From Aliivibrio finisterrensis_A (GTDB lineage Bacteria; Pseudomonadota; Gammaproteobacteria; Enterobacterales; Vibrionaceae), in the NCBI RefSeq assembly GCF_004167675.1, contig NZ_SEZQ01000011.1: DNA of 64,000 bases. The stretch is one strand, 5' to 3'. The translations under genes were made by a program, and so were the position numbers. The stretch's first letter is position 1. The number at the start of each line of letters is the position of its first letter. A model generated the notes under the pieces. That model did not search any database, was not told where the DNA came from, and saw nothing but the letters and a program-made list of their open reading frames with translations. Positions 17,072 through 26,525 of this stretch are shown here, piece by piece.

Positions 17072-18469
17072 TTATTGTCTAATCACTTGGGGAAGTTCAT
17101 AAGTATTATCTAGCACAGCTTGAGTTGGCTCATATAAGCGCATGTGTAGATAAAAATCATCTTTTGGCGCAGGTAACCAGTTACAGCTTGAATCCATAGG
17201 TTTACTGTTTTGAATACATACTGTTAGTGAGCCATCTTTATTATATGTGAGTTCATCTTTACGATTGGTTGAGATAGAGTAGCGATCGATGCTGTTCGGT
17301 ACCATAAATAGGTTTTTCGCATCATACATAGTTAAAGACCAAAAGGCTTTTGCCGGTGCATCGGCTGGCATCACCATACGATATTTATACTGACCAGACA
17401 GCTGTTGATCTTTTGAGTCCGTATAACGGTTTGGATATAACGCTCGCTCTTTAGTATTTAAGCCTGCCGCTCGAAAGTTAATGCTCGCACGGCTTAAGAA
17501 ATCATTTCCATATTTCCCGCCTTCATACATCATTGCCCAGCCGTTATTTTTAGTACCTAAATCACGACTCGCATATTGAATGATTTGTGGTGCCGCATTT
17601 AACGCTCGTAATAACCCTTTCTTCTGATCCGCTGTTAAATTATCGGCATTAAATGGTTTATCTCCCCCAATACCAATGTATTTAAATTGGTCGACAATTG
17701 GCGCATCTGCTGCAATAGGGTTATTACGCAATTCTTTATCAATTAAACTAAACCATGCCAAACCTTTAGGCCGAGGCATTGGTGATATACCCGTTTTTGC
17801 ATGAGTTAACTTAACCGGTTTATGCTCTTGTCCCAGTTCAGATAAAGGATAATTAATAAATCCATCGTGAACATTAAGTGCTGCCGACAAGTCTTTATTT
17901 CCTGAAACACCAGTTCGCTGAATGTACCAAACTAAAGGCGTTCTCGATTCAATAATGCCATCAATACCATCAGGAATTCCCCCTTCGATTCCTTTCCATC
18001 CTTTATTTACCAGTAAAAATTTTCCGCCATCTTGCCCGACATTATCTTTTATTAAATTACCCACAGCTTCAGAATAATCATCTAATAATTGCACAATAAA
18101 ATAGCGATCATTGGTTGGAGGGTTCTCTATAACCAAGGGGCCAGTGTCATTCAAGTTAATATGAGATTGAGAGTACAAGGTATCATTGTTAACGGTTGGA
18201 ACTACTCTATCTTCAGGCCCTGCGAGAGCCAGTGTCTTCCCCATCATGTTCAATGGTGCTGCGCCATTGTCCATTGGAGCATCTACATTCGTCGACGCGG
18301 CTCTAACTTGTGCTACCGTTAGTGGTCCAGCACCATACATAAAGGCTTGCAGCCCTAAAGTATAAGCTAATTCTTCTTGAGGATTAATCGGCGTTAATTG
18401 TGCTGCGAATACAGCTGTACTGCTTAATAAACTGCTCGTAATTACCGTTGCTATGAGTGCCTTTTTCAT
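17072..18469 (-). CDS. DUF1254/DUF1214 domain secreted protein
   Basis: A 465-residue protein with a clear signal peptide (MKKALIATVITSSLLSSTAVFA, cleavage near residue 22), so it is probably periplasmic. The N-terminal half matches DUF1254 proteins (LGLQAFMYGAGPLTVAQVRAAS, VPTVNNDTLYSQSHINL, RYFIVQLLDDYSEAVG). The C-terminal part matches DUF1214 (RYRMVMPADAPAKAFWSLTMYDAKNLF-type, YNKDGSLTVCIQ, NWLPAPKDDFYLHMRLYEP). The biochemical role of the family is not established. Its neighbours are a FadL-type porin and, divergently, a radical SAM maturase. Confidence 0.85.
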   Translation of the reverse strand: MKKALIATVITSSLLSSTAVFAAQLTPINPQEELAYTLGLQAFMYGAGPLTVAQVRAASTNVDAPMDNGAAPLNMMGKTLALAGPEDRVVPTVNNDTLYSQSHINLNDTGPLVIENPPTNDRYFIVQLLDDYSEAVGNLIKDNVGQDGGKFLLVNKGWKGIEGGIPDGIDGIIESRTPLVWYIQRTGVSGNKDLSAALNVHDGFINYPLSELGQEHKPVKLTHAKTGISPMPRPKGLAWFSLIDKELRNNPIAADAPIVDQFKYIGIGGDKPFNADNLTADQKKGLLRALNAAPQIIQYASRDLGTKNNGWAMMYEGGKYGNDFLSRASINFRAAGLNTKERALYPNRYTDSKDQQLSGQYKYRMVMPADAPAKAFWSLTMYDAKNLFMVPNSIDRYSISTNRKDELTYNKDGSLTVCIQNSKPMDSSCNWLPAPKDDFYLHMRLYEPTQAVLDNTYELPQVIRQ

Positions 18470-18635
18470 AGTAGAACCTCTATTTATAAATATAACTCCA
18501 GACTAGCGACTCTAAATAAAGAAGAACAATTGAAAGAATGAATAGCCTTTATTAAAAAATGCAATTCGACTACATCTATATAATTTATTAAATTAATAGA
18601 TATAAGTTATGGCTCATCAGAAAGGTAATCTAATC

Positions 18636-19802
18636 ATGTCTGCATCGACTATTGAAGCAACCACTCCCTACAGTTTGTTTATTAAAGCTGAAAGTGCAAA
18701 ATGTAATCTAGATTGCCACTACTGCTATTACTTAAAGAATGAAGATAAAAAAAAGCCGGGAATGGATGAAGATACCTTAAATAAAACGATCTCTAACCAC
18801 ATACAATCTCAGCCACCACAAACTCCTGTTATCGATTTTATTTGGCATGGTGGAGAGCCAATGATGCGAGGGTTAGATTTTTATCAATCAGCCATTAACT
18901 TACAGCAGCTACAAGTGTCAAAAACACCCATTCAAAATACAATTCAAACCAATGGCACTTTAATTAATGACCGTTGGGCTTCTTTCTTTGCTAAACATCA
19001 TTTTATGGTCGGGATCAGTATTGATGGGCCACAGCTAATAAATGACATTGCACGTATAGACAAATCAGGGAACTCTTCTTTTGAGCGAACTATGCGTGGT
19101 ATGCAACACTTAAAAGAGCACCATGTAGAGTTCAATACTCTAACGGTTATCAATAATAAAAGTTACAAGCATGGCAAAGCTATTTATCGATTTTTAAAAG
19201 ACAATGGCAGCACATACTTGCAATTTCAACCTTGTATTGACCATGAAATGGATCGTCGTTTTGACTACGATTGGACACTATCAGGTAAGCAATGGGGCCA
19301 ATTCTTGTGTGATATATTTGATGAATGGGCAGCCAATGATATTGGTAAAACCTATGTGCAATTTTTTGAAAACTGCTTAATGATTTTAATGGGCCACCAA
19401 AGCCAAATGTGCCATCACGCTGATACTTGTGGGCAACAATTAATGATGGAGTCCAACGGTGACGTCTTTAGTTGCGATCATTACGGTTATGATGATTTTA
19501 AAATCGGTAACATTCACCATGACAACGCATCTTTAGCACAAATGGTAAGATCTGATGAGCAAATTAAATTTGGACAAGATAAGTACGAATCCCTAAGTCA
19601 AAAATGCCAGCGTTGTGATTTTAAACCACTGTGTAATGGCGGATGTCCAAAAAATCGTGTCAGTAAAACCAATAACGGTGAAGATCACAATGTATTATGT
19701 GAAGGCTATGAAATGTTCTTTAAACACGCCCTGCCTGTAATGTTAAAAATGGTTGATGCGATGAAACAAGGCTATTCACCAGTCCATTACCCTATGTTTT
19801 AA
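18636..19802 (+). CDS. Anaerobic sulfatase-maturase-like radical SAM/SPASM enzyme
   Basis: A 388-residue radical SAM protein. The cluster motif KCNLDCHYCYYL (CX3CX2C) is near residue 25. The C-terminal SPASM-type cysteines include CHHADTCGQQ, SCDHYG, KCQRCDFKPLCNGGCPKNR and CEGYEMFF. This layout matches anaerobic sulfatase-maturating enzymes, which convert a Cys or Ser of a sulfatase to formylglycine. The start at 18636 gives the family-typical N-terminus; an upstream ATG at 18609 is less likely. No sulfatase with a CxPxR or SxPxR signature is in the window, so its target is either elsewhere in the genome or a different peptide. Confidence 0.83.
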   Translation: MSASTIEATTPYSLFIKAESAKCNLDCHYCYYLKNEDKKKPGMDEDTLNKTISNHIQSQPPQTPVIDFIWHGGEPMMRGLDFYQSAINLQQLQVSKTPIQNTIQTNGTLINDRWASFFAKHHFMVGISIDGPQLINDIARIDKSGNSSFERTMRGMQHLKEHHVEFNTLTVINNKSYKHGKAIYRFLKDNGSTYLQFQPCIDHEMDRRFDYDWTLSGKQWGQFLCDIFDEWAANDIGKTYVQFFENCLMILMGHQSQMCHHADTCGQQLMMESNGDVFSCDHYGYDDFKIGNIHHDNASLAQMVRSDEQIKFGQDKYESLSQKCQRCDFKPLCNGGCPKNRVSKTNNGEDHNVLCEGYEMFFKHALPVMLKMVDAMKQGYSPVHYPMF

Positions 19803-19843
19803 AACACTATTAATGAATAATTTACGCAAACCTCTATTTTATC

Positions 19844-19890
19844 ACCCATACTAAATGACTAAGACAAGTTAACCGTCTGAGTCATTGGGT
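19844..19890 (+). repeat. Hairpin after the radical SAM gene
   Basis: ATGACTAAGAC (19855-19865) pairs with GTCTGAGTCAT (19875-19885) with one mismatch, extended by ACCCA/TGGGT outside. It may end the radical SAM transcript, but no T-run follows. It lies immediately before the next gene's ribosome site. Confidence 0.4.
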
Positions 19891-19911
19891 AATAAATGGA
19901 GGCTAGATTAG

Positions 19912-20859
19912 ATGCATATAAAAGGACTTTGGATTGCGTTCTTAATACTTCCCACTCTACTCTGGGTTTCACTCTCTTATGTAACAACTATTTGGTGGCT
20001 AGAAAACATCATTGGAATACCAAGTATTATCGCTTTTGGTTATGCTTTTCTTTTTATTGTTTTATTATTATGCCGCTATTACTTTTATTCCCTCTTAGCT
20101 TTGAGCTTATTCTTTGCTTGGCTCTATCAATCTCCACAAACAAGTTATTCAAACCAAAAGTGCCACAACCCTCTGGTAGTTGTTCAATATAATTTGTATT
20201 ACACCAATCCTGACCTCACTCCTTTTCTTAACTATTTAAAAGTTAATGATATCGATCTTGTGGTACTTCAAGAAACAGCCCCGTGGCATGGTGATCAATT
20301 TATGGCGTTAATAGATCAATACCCATACCAGTTTGGAGGAACGCCGGGGTTAGGCTATCCAAGCGGACAAATGGTTATCAGTAAACAACCATTGAATTTA
20401 AGAGCACAGAATACTCCAGCAGGTCATTATATGATCAGCGGTATATGGCAAAGCAGTGAACATCGCCCAGTGAGTTTATATACCGCTCATCCACCATCTC
20501 CAAGAACCAAGCAGCTTTGGCATGAAAGAAATGCACTCATCGGAAGTTTAGAACGCCTAGCAGATTACTCCCCTTATGCTGATACCTTAATTATTGGTGA
20601 TTTCAATTTATCTGCAAATACACAACGCTTTAAACACGCTTACAAAGAATACCAAACAGCCCCTGTTCAGAGTTGGCCAAGAGAAATCAAAGGCATTCCT
20701 ATCCCCACTTTTGCACGGATCGCCATTGACCATTTTTGGATAAGAAATTCTGAGGAGCCATCGCTATTTATCTGTAAGCGTGAAGCATTACCTCAGTTTT
20801 CAGGCTCTGATCATAGTGCGGTGGTGACCTACCTTTCGACTAAATCAAAACCAAACTAA
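19912..20859 (+). CDS. Membrane-anchored endonuclease/exonuclease/phosphatase (EEP) family protein
   Basis: A 315-residue protein. The first ~80 residues form two or three membrane segments, and the remainder is an EEP-fold domain: VQYNLYYTN, DLVVLQETAPWHG, YTAHPPSP, LIIGDFNLSANTQRF and SGSDHSAVVTYL supply the expected Asn, Glu, Asp-Asn and Asp-His catalytic residues. Such proteins hydrolyse phosphodiester or phosphate ester bonds (nucleases, sphingomyelinases, phosphatases); the substrate is unknown. The topology puts the catalytic domain probably in the periplasm. Its stop overlaps that of the convergent MFS gene by 4 bp. Confidence 0.8.
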   Translation: MHIKGLWIAFLILPTLLWVSLSYVTTIWWLENIIGIPSIIAFGYAFLFIVLLLCRYYFYSLLALSLFFAWLYQSPQTSYSNQKCHNPLVVVQYNLYYTNPDLTPFLNYLKVNDIDLVVLQETAPWHGDQFMALIDQYPYQFGGTPGLGYPSGQMVISKQPLNLRAQNTPAGHYMISGIWQSSEHRPVSLYTAHPPSPRTKQLWHERNALIGSLERLADYSPYADTLIIGDFNLSANTQRFKHAYKEYQTAPVQSWPREIKGIPIPTFARIAIDHFWIRNSEEPSLFICKREALPQFSGSDHSAVVTYLSTKSKPN

Positions 20860-22127
20860 TTACTTGGTATTTCCTTCTCCGCCCACTTATATAAACCAAT
20901 CATTAGTAAAGAAAGAGCAAAACAAGCAATAAACAGAGGAGTCGCACCACCAAGTTGAATAAGCACTCCTCCAACTAATGGAGCAAGTGCAAAACCTAGC
21001 CCGTAAATCGCGGCGGCACCAAAATAACTACCTCGTAAATGTTTAGGCGCTAATTGGTCTATTTGCACATTTAAGGTTGGAAAAGCAATCACCTCTCCCA
21101 CACTTAAAATAAAGCACGCCATTAGCCAGCCAACCGGAAAATCAATAGGTACCATCAAGAAAGCAATTTGTGCCAAGGCCATCATCACCATACCAACCCG
21201 AGTACGTGTAAATAATGGTACATTTTCAAGTAACTTGAGCATTGGGAATTGCAACACCACTATCGTTAATGTATTCACTAACACCAAGCCACTAATAAAC
21301 TTGGCTGCATCGACAATATCAGTACGAACAATAACTTGCGGGATAGACGATTCATACTGACCATAGACAAACATCATAATTAAATTTGCAGCAATCAATT
21401 TAATAAAAAGCTTATCTTTGCTGATGATCCGAACGGTCGAAAAAAAGGACGTTACATCACTGGTACTTTTAGACAGTAATGTCTCACTCTTACTTTTAGC
21501 AAAGGAAATAAATAAAAAGAGACCAAATGCTAAATAGGTGACTCCAGTAATTAAAAACAGAATTTTAGGATGAGCCAAACCTAAAGTGATGCCAATTAAA
21601 GGACCAATAGCCCCGCCTACATTAATCAAAAAATAACGAACATTAAGCGCGAGCTCTCTGTCTTTGTCATCGTCTAGGTTATCGCCAATAACAGCCTTTG
21701 CAGGGGCTTCTATCATTGGTCGCATTAAGCCGCACATGCCGACTAAAACAAATAACTGAAAAATAGAGTTCGCGATACCAATTCCTGAATAGGAAAACGC
21801 AGCAATAATACAACCAGAAACCATAACCCACTTACGACCAAATTTATCTGATAGCCAACCTGAATATAGCCCAGTAAATGAACCCACCACTGCCGAGCCT
21901 GCTAAAATAGCGCCGACCGTTACCGCACTGGCATTAAAATCTTGATAAAGAATAACAATGAGAAATGGCCACGCCATAAAATAAGTTGTTCTCGCGAGAA
22001 GAGTTCCAACCAATACCGTCCAGATAATATGATTAAAACGAGAAAGGCGTCCCCATTGTAATACGCTTCCACTTTCTTCCGTTTCTTCTACGCCACTATT
22101 TCCATCTGCTGTTTTTGTCTCTTCCAT
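20856..22127 (-). CDS. MFS efflux transporter (MdtH-like)
   Basis: A 423-residue membrane protein with about 12 hydrophobic segments after a 35-residue polar N-terminus. The loop between helices 2 and 3 carries the MFS signature GWLSDKFGRKWVM. RPMIEAPAKAVIGD and the helix-5 NVGGAIGPLIG resemble the drug:H+ antiporter group. The substrate is unknown. The gene is convergent with the EEP gene and has its own upstream region shared with the divergent YeiH-like gene. Confidence 0.83.
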   Translation of the reverse strand: MEETKTADGNSGVEETEESGSVLQWGRLSRFNHIIWTVLVGTLLARTTYFMAWPFLIVILYQDFNASAVTVGAILAGSAVVGSFTGLYSGWLSDKFGRKWVMVSGCIIAAFSYSGIGIANSIFQLFVLVGMCGLMRPMIEAPAKAVIGDNLDDDKDRELALNVRYFLINVGGAIGPLIGITLGLAHPKILFLITGVTYLAFGLFLFISFAKSKSETLLSKSTSDVTSFFSTVRIISKDKLFIKLIAANLIMMFVYGQYESSIPQVIVRTDIVDAAKFISGLVLVNTLTIVVLQFPMLKLLENVPLFTRTRVGMVMMALAQIAFLMVPIDFPVGWLMACFILSVGEVIAFPTLNVQIDQLAPKHLRGSYFGAAAIYGLGFALAPLVGGVLIQLGGATPLFIACFALSLLMIGLYKWAEKEIPSN

Positions 22128-22388
22128 ACTCCCTCCTTGGGATCTGCTACCTAGCCATTTTATTATTTTTCTTTGTTTAAAAAGTATACCGATTAACCTT
22201 AAATTTATAAGAGTGTAACTCTCTTAAATTTGCTTTTATTTTTAAGAGATCCAGTCTATTGCGCTGCATTACGAATCATTTTTAAAACCCTTACTTATGT
22301 TAAGGTTTCTTTAACCTAATATATTGAATTATTAAACTTACTAAACAGAATAAAAGTGATATCTTTGCTTCATCTATGTCTATGACTA

Positions 22389-23336
22389 ATGAACATGACT
22401 TTTAATAAATCCCATTTACAACATTACTTTCCTTTTTATCTTGCTGCACTATTAACGCTCACCCCTTGGGTTAGTTCACCTACCGCTTTAGTTATGGGTT
22501 TTGCTTTAGCAAGCTTTGGTTTTGTACCCACGACTTTTGCATTGGGAAAAGTCACTAAAAAATTATTAGCTTACTCTATTGTTGGCTTAGGGTTTGGTAT
22601 TCAGCTGAATGAAGCAATAGAAGCAACTTCAAATGGAATTGGTATTATTTTATCAACCATTGTGGGCACACTCGTTTTAGGTTGGTTACTAGCACGATTG
22701 ATGAAACTGGATAAAGTGACAGGCCATCTGATCGCATCGGGTACTGCTATTTGTGGCGGTAGCGCTATTGCTGCGGTTGCTCCTGCGATTAATGCTGATG
22801 AAGAATCTACAGGTCTTGCTTTAGCTACGGTATTTGTATTGAACTCAATTGCGCTATTCATCTTCCCTGTCATTGGCCATGCATTAGAGCTAAGCCAACA
22901 CGCCTTTGGGACTTGGGCAGCTATTGCGATTCATGATACTTCATCCGTGGTTGGTGCCGCTTCTGCATACGGTGAAGAAGCGTTAAAAACCGCAACAACG
23001 CTTAAATTAGCGCGTGCATTATGGATTGTTCCTGTCGCCTTTATTAGCGCTCTACTTTTTCGTAGTAACAGTAAAAAAATCACGATCCCTTACTTTATCC
23101 TTTTCTACTGCTTAGCTATTTTCATTAGTGATAATCTACCGCAGTTCAATCTAGTTTATGAAGGTATTTTTGATGTATCGAAAAAGCTATTAGTTCTGTG
23201 CTTATTCTTTATCGGCTGTGGTATATCAATTGAAAAAATCAAAGCGGCGGGCGCAAAACCGCTGATCTTTGGTGTTAGCTTGTGGGTTGTAATATCTACA
23301 ACCTCTCTATTGTATATTATGAATTACGCTTCATAA
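22389..23336 (+). CDS. YeiH/UPF0324 family membrane protein (putative sulfate exporter)
   Basis: A 315-residue protein with about ten hydrophobic segments. The family-typical stretch SGTAICGGSAIAAVAPAINADEE is near residue 117, and FGTWAAIAIHDTSSVVGAASAYG near 175. Members of PF03601 are annotated as putative sulfate exporters on limited evidence. The upstream 260 bp, shared with the divergent MFS gene, is AT-rich. A LysR regulator often adjoins yeiH; none is adjacent here. Confidence 0.85.
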   Translation: MNMTFNKSHLQHYFPFYLAALLTLTPWVSSPTALVMGFALASFGFVPTTFALGKVTKKLLAYSIVGLGFGIQLNEAIEATSNGIGIILSTIVGTLVLGWLLARLMKLDKVTGHLIASGTAICGGSAIAAVAPAINADEESTGLALATVFVLNSIALFIFPVIGHALELSQHAFGTWAAIAIHDTSSVVGAASAYGEEALKTATTLKLARALWIVPVAFISALLFRSNSKKITIPYFILFYCLAIFISDNLPQFNLVYEGIFDVSKKLLVLCLFFIGCGISIEKIKAAGAKPLIFGVSLWVVISTTSLLYIMNYAS

Positions 23337-23344
23337 GGCATTAA

Positions 23345-23374
23345 AAAGCTAACGTCGAATGCGTTAGCTTTATT
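23345..23374 (+). terminator. Terminator after the YeiH-like gene
   Basis: AAAGCTAACG (23345-23354) pairs perfectly with CGTTAGCTTT (23362-23371), followed by ATT. It sits 9 bp after the stop codon. Confidence 0.75.
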
Positions 23375-23514
23375 CATGACTGATTAATACACTATTTACT
23401 ATTCAACTAATGCTTCAGTCTTCTTAAAGTAATAATTTAATACCTTAATAATATCCATTTTATTGATATCTTCAGAGGTTAATACCAATTTAAGGTCTTT
23501 TTTCATTAACTTAA

Positions 23515-24186
23515 TTAAAATAGCTCAATGCCCACATCTAACTGCAAGTTCATGTACAGTTTACTCACCCTACTCGTACATTTAGGATTCGCTTCCATTC
23601 GTTGATAATGTGAAATAGTCTTTTTTAGATACTCTTGATGATCACTATCTGATAAATTCCACATATCGCTTCCAACAGGCGCAATCGGTTTTGCTGTTTG
23701 ATTACTAATATGCAGTACTTCATAGAAGCGTTTGTTCTCTTTAACTAATGTTTCTGATAGTAAACCAAAACCCATCTCTATCAACTCACATCTAACCATA
23801 TAGTTATGTAATACCGGGCAAAGAATGAACTCCAGCTCAATATCACTATTACGTGTCTGAATAGAATGCACCAACTCAATCGACAAATCCCCACCAACGC
23901 CTGCAATAATAATCAGGTTCTTTTTACCCTTAACTAACGGTAAATTGGCGACATCCATACAATGCACTTTCCACTGAGACTGAATTGCCGATGCGTGTTT
24001 TTGAAGCTGACTTTCAAGATCAACCATCAGCTCATCCACGACATCAACAAAGTGGATCACACTCTTAGGTTGTGAGCTCAGCAAAGCAACACCTAGTTGG
24101 CCATGATCACAACAGCAATCCCAAATATGATCATAGTGATCGGTAACTTTATTTTTTATGGTATCTAACCGAGAACTTAACTTCAT
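23515..24186 (-). CDS. TrmK-like tRNA (adenine-N1)-methyltransferase family protein
   Basis: A 223-residue class I SAM-dependent methyltransferase. It opens MKLSSRLDTIKNKV, and WDCCCDHGQLGVALL is the SAM-binding motif in the position of the DIGSDHAYLP motif of TrmK (tRNA adenine-22 N1-methyltransferase). LIIIAGVGGDLSIELV and LEFILCPVLHNYMVR follow, corresponding to the GMGG and QP stretches of the family. The target in gammaproteobacteria is not well defined, so the tRNA role is inferred from the family. It is a single gene, divergent from the HAD phosphatase gene. Confidence 0.72.
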   Translation of the reverse strand: MKLSSRLDTIKNKVTDHYDHIWDCCCDHGQLGVALLSSQPKSVIHFVDVVDELMVDLESQLQKHASAIQSQWKVHCMDVANLPLVKGKKNLIIIAGVGGDLSIELVHSIQTRNSDIELEFILCPVLHNYMVRCELIEMGFGLLSETLVKENKRFYEVLHISNQTAKPIAPVGSDMWNLSDSDHQEYLKKTISHYQRMEANPKCTSRVSKLYMNLQLDVGIELF

Positions 24187-24287
24187 TAGCCTGTATCAGT
24201 AGTAAAAATCAGCGACAGTATATAGTATTTTTTTCATAAAATTCAGGTAAGCTAGCTAATAGTATTTTTAATCCAATGGTAACTATG

Positions 24288-25097
24288 ATGTATAAACTAA
24301 TCGCACTGGATATGGATGGCACTCTGCTTAATTCCGACAAACAAATCTCAGCAGAAAACAAAGCAGCGATTGCTGCAGCTCGTGAAAAAGGCGTTGTGGT
24401 TGTATTAGCTTCAGGTCGCCCAATCAACGGAATGAAACCACAACTTGAAGAATTAGGAATGACTACTGAGGACGACTATGTTCTTAGCTACAATGCTTCA
24501 CTGGTTCAGAAAGTAAAAAGTGAAGAAGTGATCCGCAGCCAGATCATTACCGGTGAAGATGCTAAAGCCATCGCTAAACTAGCTAAAAAGCTTGGTGTCC
24601 ATGTTCACGCTTTCTCTCAAGAGAAGGGCTTAATTACCCCACAATTAAATCATTACACCGAGCATGAATCTAGCATCACAGGTATGCCAATTACAGTTAT
24701 TGATTTTGAAGAGCTGGCTGATGACGAACAAATCATGAAAGCGATGATGATTGATGAGCCAGAACTACTTTCTACTGCGATTAAACAGCTGCCAGCAGAG
24801 CTATACGAACAATTTACTATTGTGCAAAGTGCCCCTTTCTTCTTGGAGTTTTTAAACCCAAACAGTAATAAAGGCGTCGGCGTAAAAGCACTAGCAGATC
24901 ACCTTGGTATTACTGCAGATGAAGTTATCTGTATGGGAGATGCGGGCAATGACTGGCATATGATCAAATACGCTGGCCTTGGCGTTGCAATGGCGAACGC
25001 GACTGATGATATCAAAGAAATTGCGAACCATATTACCGTTAGCAATAATGATCACGGCGTCGCTAAAGTGATTGAAGAGTTTGTACTGAACGCTTAA
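24288..25097 (+). CDS. yidA: HAD-IIB sugar-phosphatase YidA (Cof-type)
   Basis: A cytoplasmic HAD-family phosphatase of 269 residues from the ATG at 24288. Motif I is LIALDMDGTLLNSD, motif II VLASGRPINGM, motif III the Lys of NSNKGVGVKAL, and motif IV CMGDAGNDWHMIKYAG. The Cof-type cap is in between. The alpha-glucose-1-phosphate and erythrose-4-phosphate activity of YidA is known for the E. coli protein. Upstream in-frame ATGs at 24276 and 24285 are possible starts, but 24288 gives the family N-terminus. Confidence 0.88.
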   Translation: MYKLIALDMDGTLLNSDKQISAENKAAIAAAREKGVVVVLASGRPINGMKPQLEELGMTTEDDYVLSYNASLVQKVKSEEVIRSQIITGEDAKAIAKLAKKLGVHVHAFSQEKGLITPQLNHYTEHESSITGMPITVIDFEELADDEQIMKAMMIDEPELLSTAIKQLPAELYEQFTIVQSAPFFLEFLNPNSNKGVGVKALADHLGITADEVICMGDAGNDWHMIKYAGLGVAMANATDDIKEIANHITVSNNDHGVAKVIEEFVLNA

Positions 25098-25138
25098 TCC
25101 TTCACGTCATGTTGACAACTTAAAACGACTAACAAACA

Positions 25139-25170
25139 AAACCCCAGAGCATTTTCACACTCTGGGGTTT
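25139..25170. terminator. Bidirectional terminator between yidA and the MFS gene
   Basis: AAACCCCAGAG (25139-25149) pairs with CTCTGGGGTTT (25160-25170) around a ten-base loop. It lies between two convergent genes, with A/T tracts on both sides. Confidence 0.85.
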
Positions 25171-25188
25171 ATTTAGTTAATTAGATAA

Positions 25189-26484
25189 TTAAGCTTCTGA
25201 TTCAACCAACTTACCCTCTTGATCACCACCGTTTTTCTTCTTCAGTGAAATAAGGATAAGTGAACACACCATACCAAGTACCGCTACCGTTAAACCAATA
25301 CCAAAGATCATTTGATAAGCTTGTATTGCTGGATATGTATCAATAATCCAACCATTTAACGCATAAGCCCAAAATACAGAAGCGTAAGCCGCAAATGAAC
25401 CAACACTCATTGCAGAGCCGCTGTAATCTTTTGGTACACCCGCTTCAGCTACTGGCGCTAAGATGATGCCTTTTGCCAAGAAGATACTGAATGAGAAACA
25501 CATCAGTAGCACCATATTCATCATTAGCATGCCTTCAGTCTTAGGCAACGCAATAGTGACGCCTAAACAAACTGCGGTTAAACCTAATGCAAAGAACATC
25601 ATTTTAATTGAAGATTTAAAGACAAAGTCAGCAATAGAACCGGCAACCAAACCAGCAACTACACCCATTGCACCGGTATTAATAATACCGAAAATCGCCG
25701 CTTGTGCTGTTGATAATCCAAATACCGCTTGTAGATAAGGAACCGTGTAAATTAGAGTGATGTAAATCCAATATACCGTTAGAGACGTAATCGCAGCTAA
25801 CCATACCGTTGGCATTTTCAATACATGGAATAAACCTTTTAACGCTTCTTTGTTTTTGCTTTCACCTTGTTTGATTTCCATGTGGTTATCTGGCACAAAT
25901 TTCCATACACAGAAAATCATAGGAAGAATAAGTAACGTGTAGAAAACAATCGCGCCTTGGAAGACAAGAATAGAGCCGCCAACCAGTGCCATAATACCAA
26001 CGATAGCAGCATTCATGCTCATTTCAGCCGCGCGTCGCACAGATTCTAACAAGCCAAATGCCATGCCTTTGTTTTTATCGCCAGACATTAAGGTCACGCC
26101 ATTCACAACCGCAGGCCAGAAAGCGGCATCAACTAAACCCCAAATACCGGCAATCACCACCAATGCACTAAAGCCAGGCTGTAAAAAGATGATGGCCATC
26201 ATGCTCAAAAATCGAATACTCAAACTGGTGATTAAAATGGATTTTACAGAGAAACGGTTATTGACCCAGCCAGCCGGAATATAGAAGAACATCGCTGAAC
26301 CTATCAGCGTAAATAAGATCCCCATTTGGGTATTATCGATCTGTAGTACTTCTAAAAGTAAGTTATAGAAGGTTCCCTTAAAGGCTTCAAAAGCCGAATA
26401 GATAATTTGGCCTGACATCACGACAGAGAAGAAGCCAAACAATTGATTTCGGCTAGTAAAGCCTATTTTTTCAAATAAGTTCAT
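25189..26484 (-). CDS. MFS transporter linked to a glycerophosphodiesterase
   Basis: A 431-residue membrane protein with about 12 hydrophobic segments (FFSVVMSGQIIYSAFEAFKG at the start, AGWVNNRFSVKSILI at the helix 2-3 loop). Its C-terminal tail is charged. It follows the glycerophosphodiester phosphodiesterase gene after 41 bp on the same strand. Uptake of glycerophosphodiesters or export/import of glycerol-3-phosphate is therefore a reasonable guess, but the substrate is not shown by sequence. Confidence 0.78.
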   Translation of the reverse strand: MNLFEKIGFTSRNQLFGFFSVVMSGQIIYSAFEAFKGTFYNLLLEVLQIDNTQMGILFTLIGSAMFFYIPAGWVNNRFSVKSILITSLSIRFLSMMAIIFLQPGFSALVVIAGIWGLVDAAFWPAVVNGVTLMSGDKNKGMAFGLLESVRRAAEMSMNAAIVGIMALVGGSILVFQGAIVFYTLLILPMIFCVWKFVPDNHMEIKQGESKNKEALKGLFHVLKMPTVWLAAITSLTVYWIYITLIYTVPYLQAVFGLSTAQAAIFGIINTGAMGVVAGLVAGSIADFVFKSSIKMMFFALGLTAVCLGVTIALPKTEGMLMMNMVLLMCFSFSIFLAKGIILAPVAEAGVPKDYSGSAMSVGSFAAYASVFWAYALNGWIIDTYPAIQAYQMIFGIGLTVAVLGMVCSLILISLKKKNGGDQEGKLVESEA

Positions 26485-26525
26485 AGAGATAATCCTTTCA
26501 CGTTATTGTTTTATTTTTTTAATTA

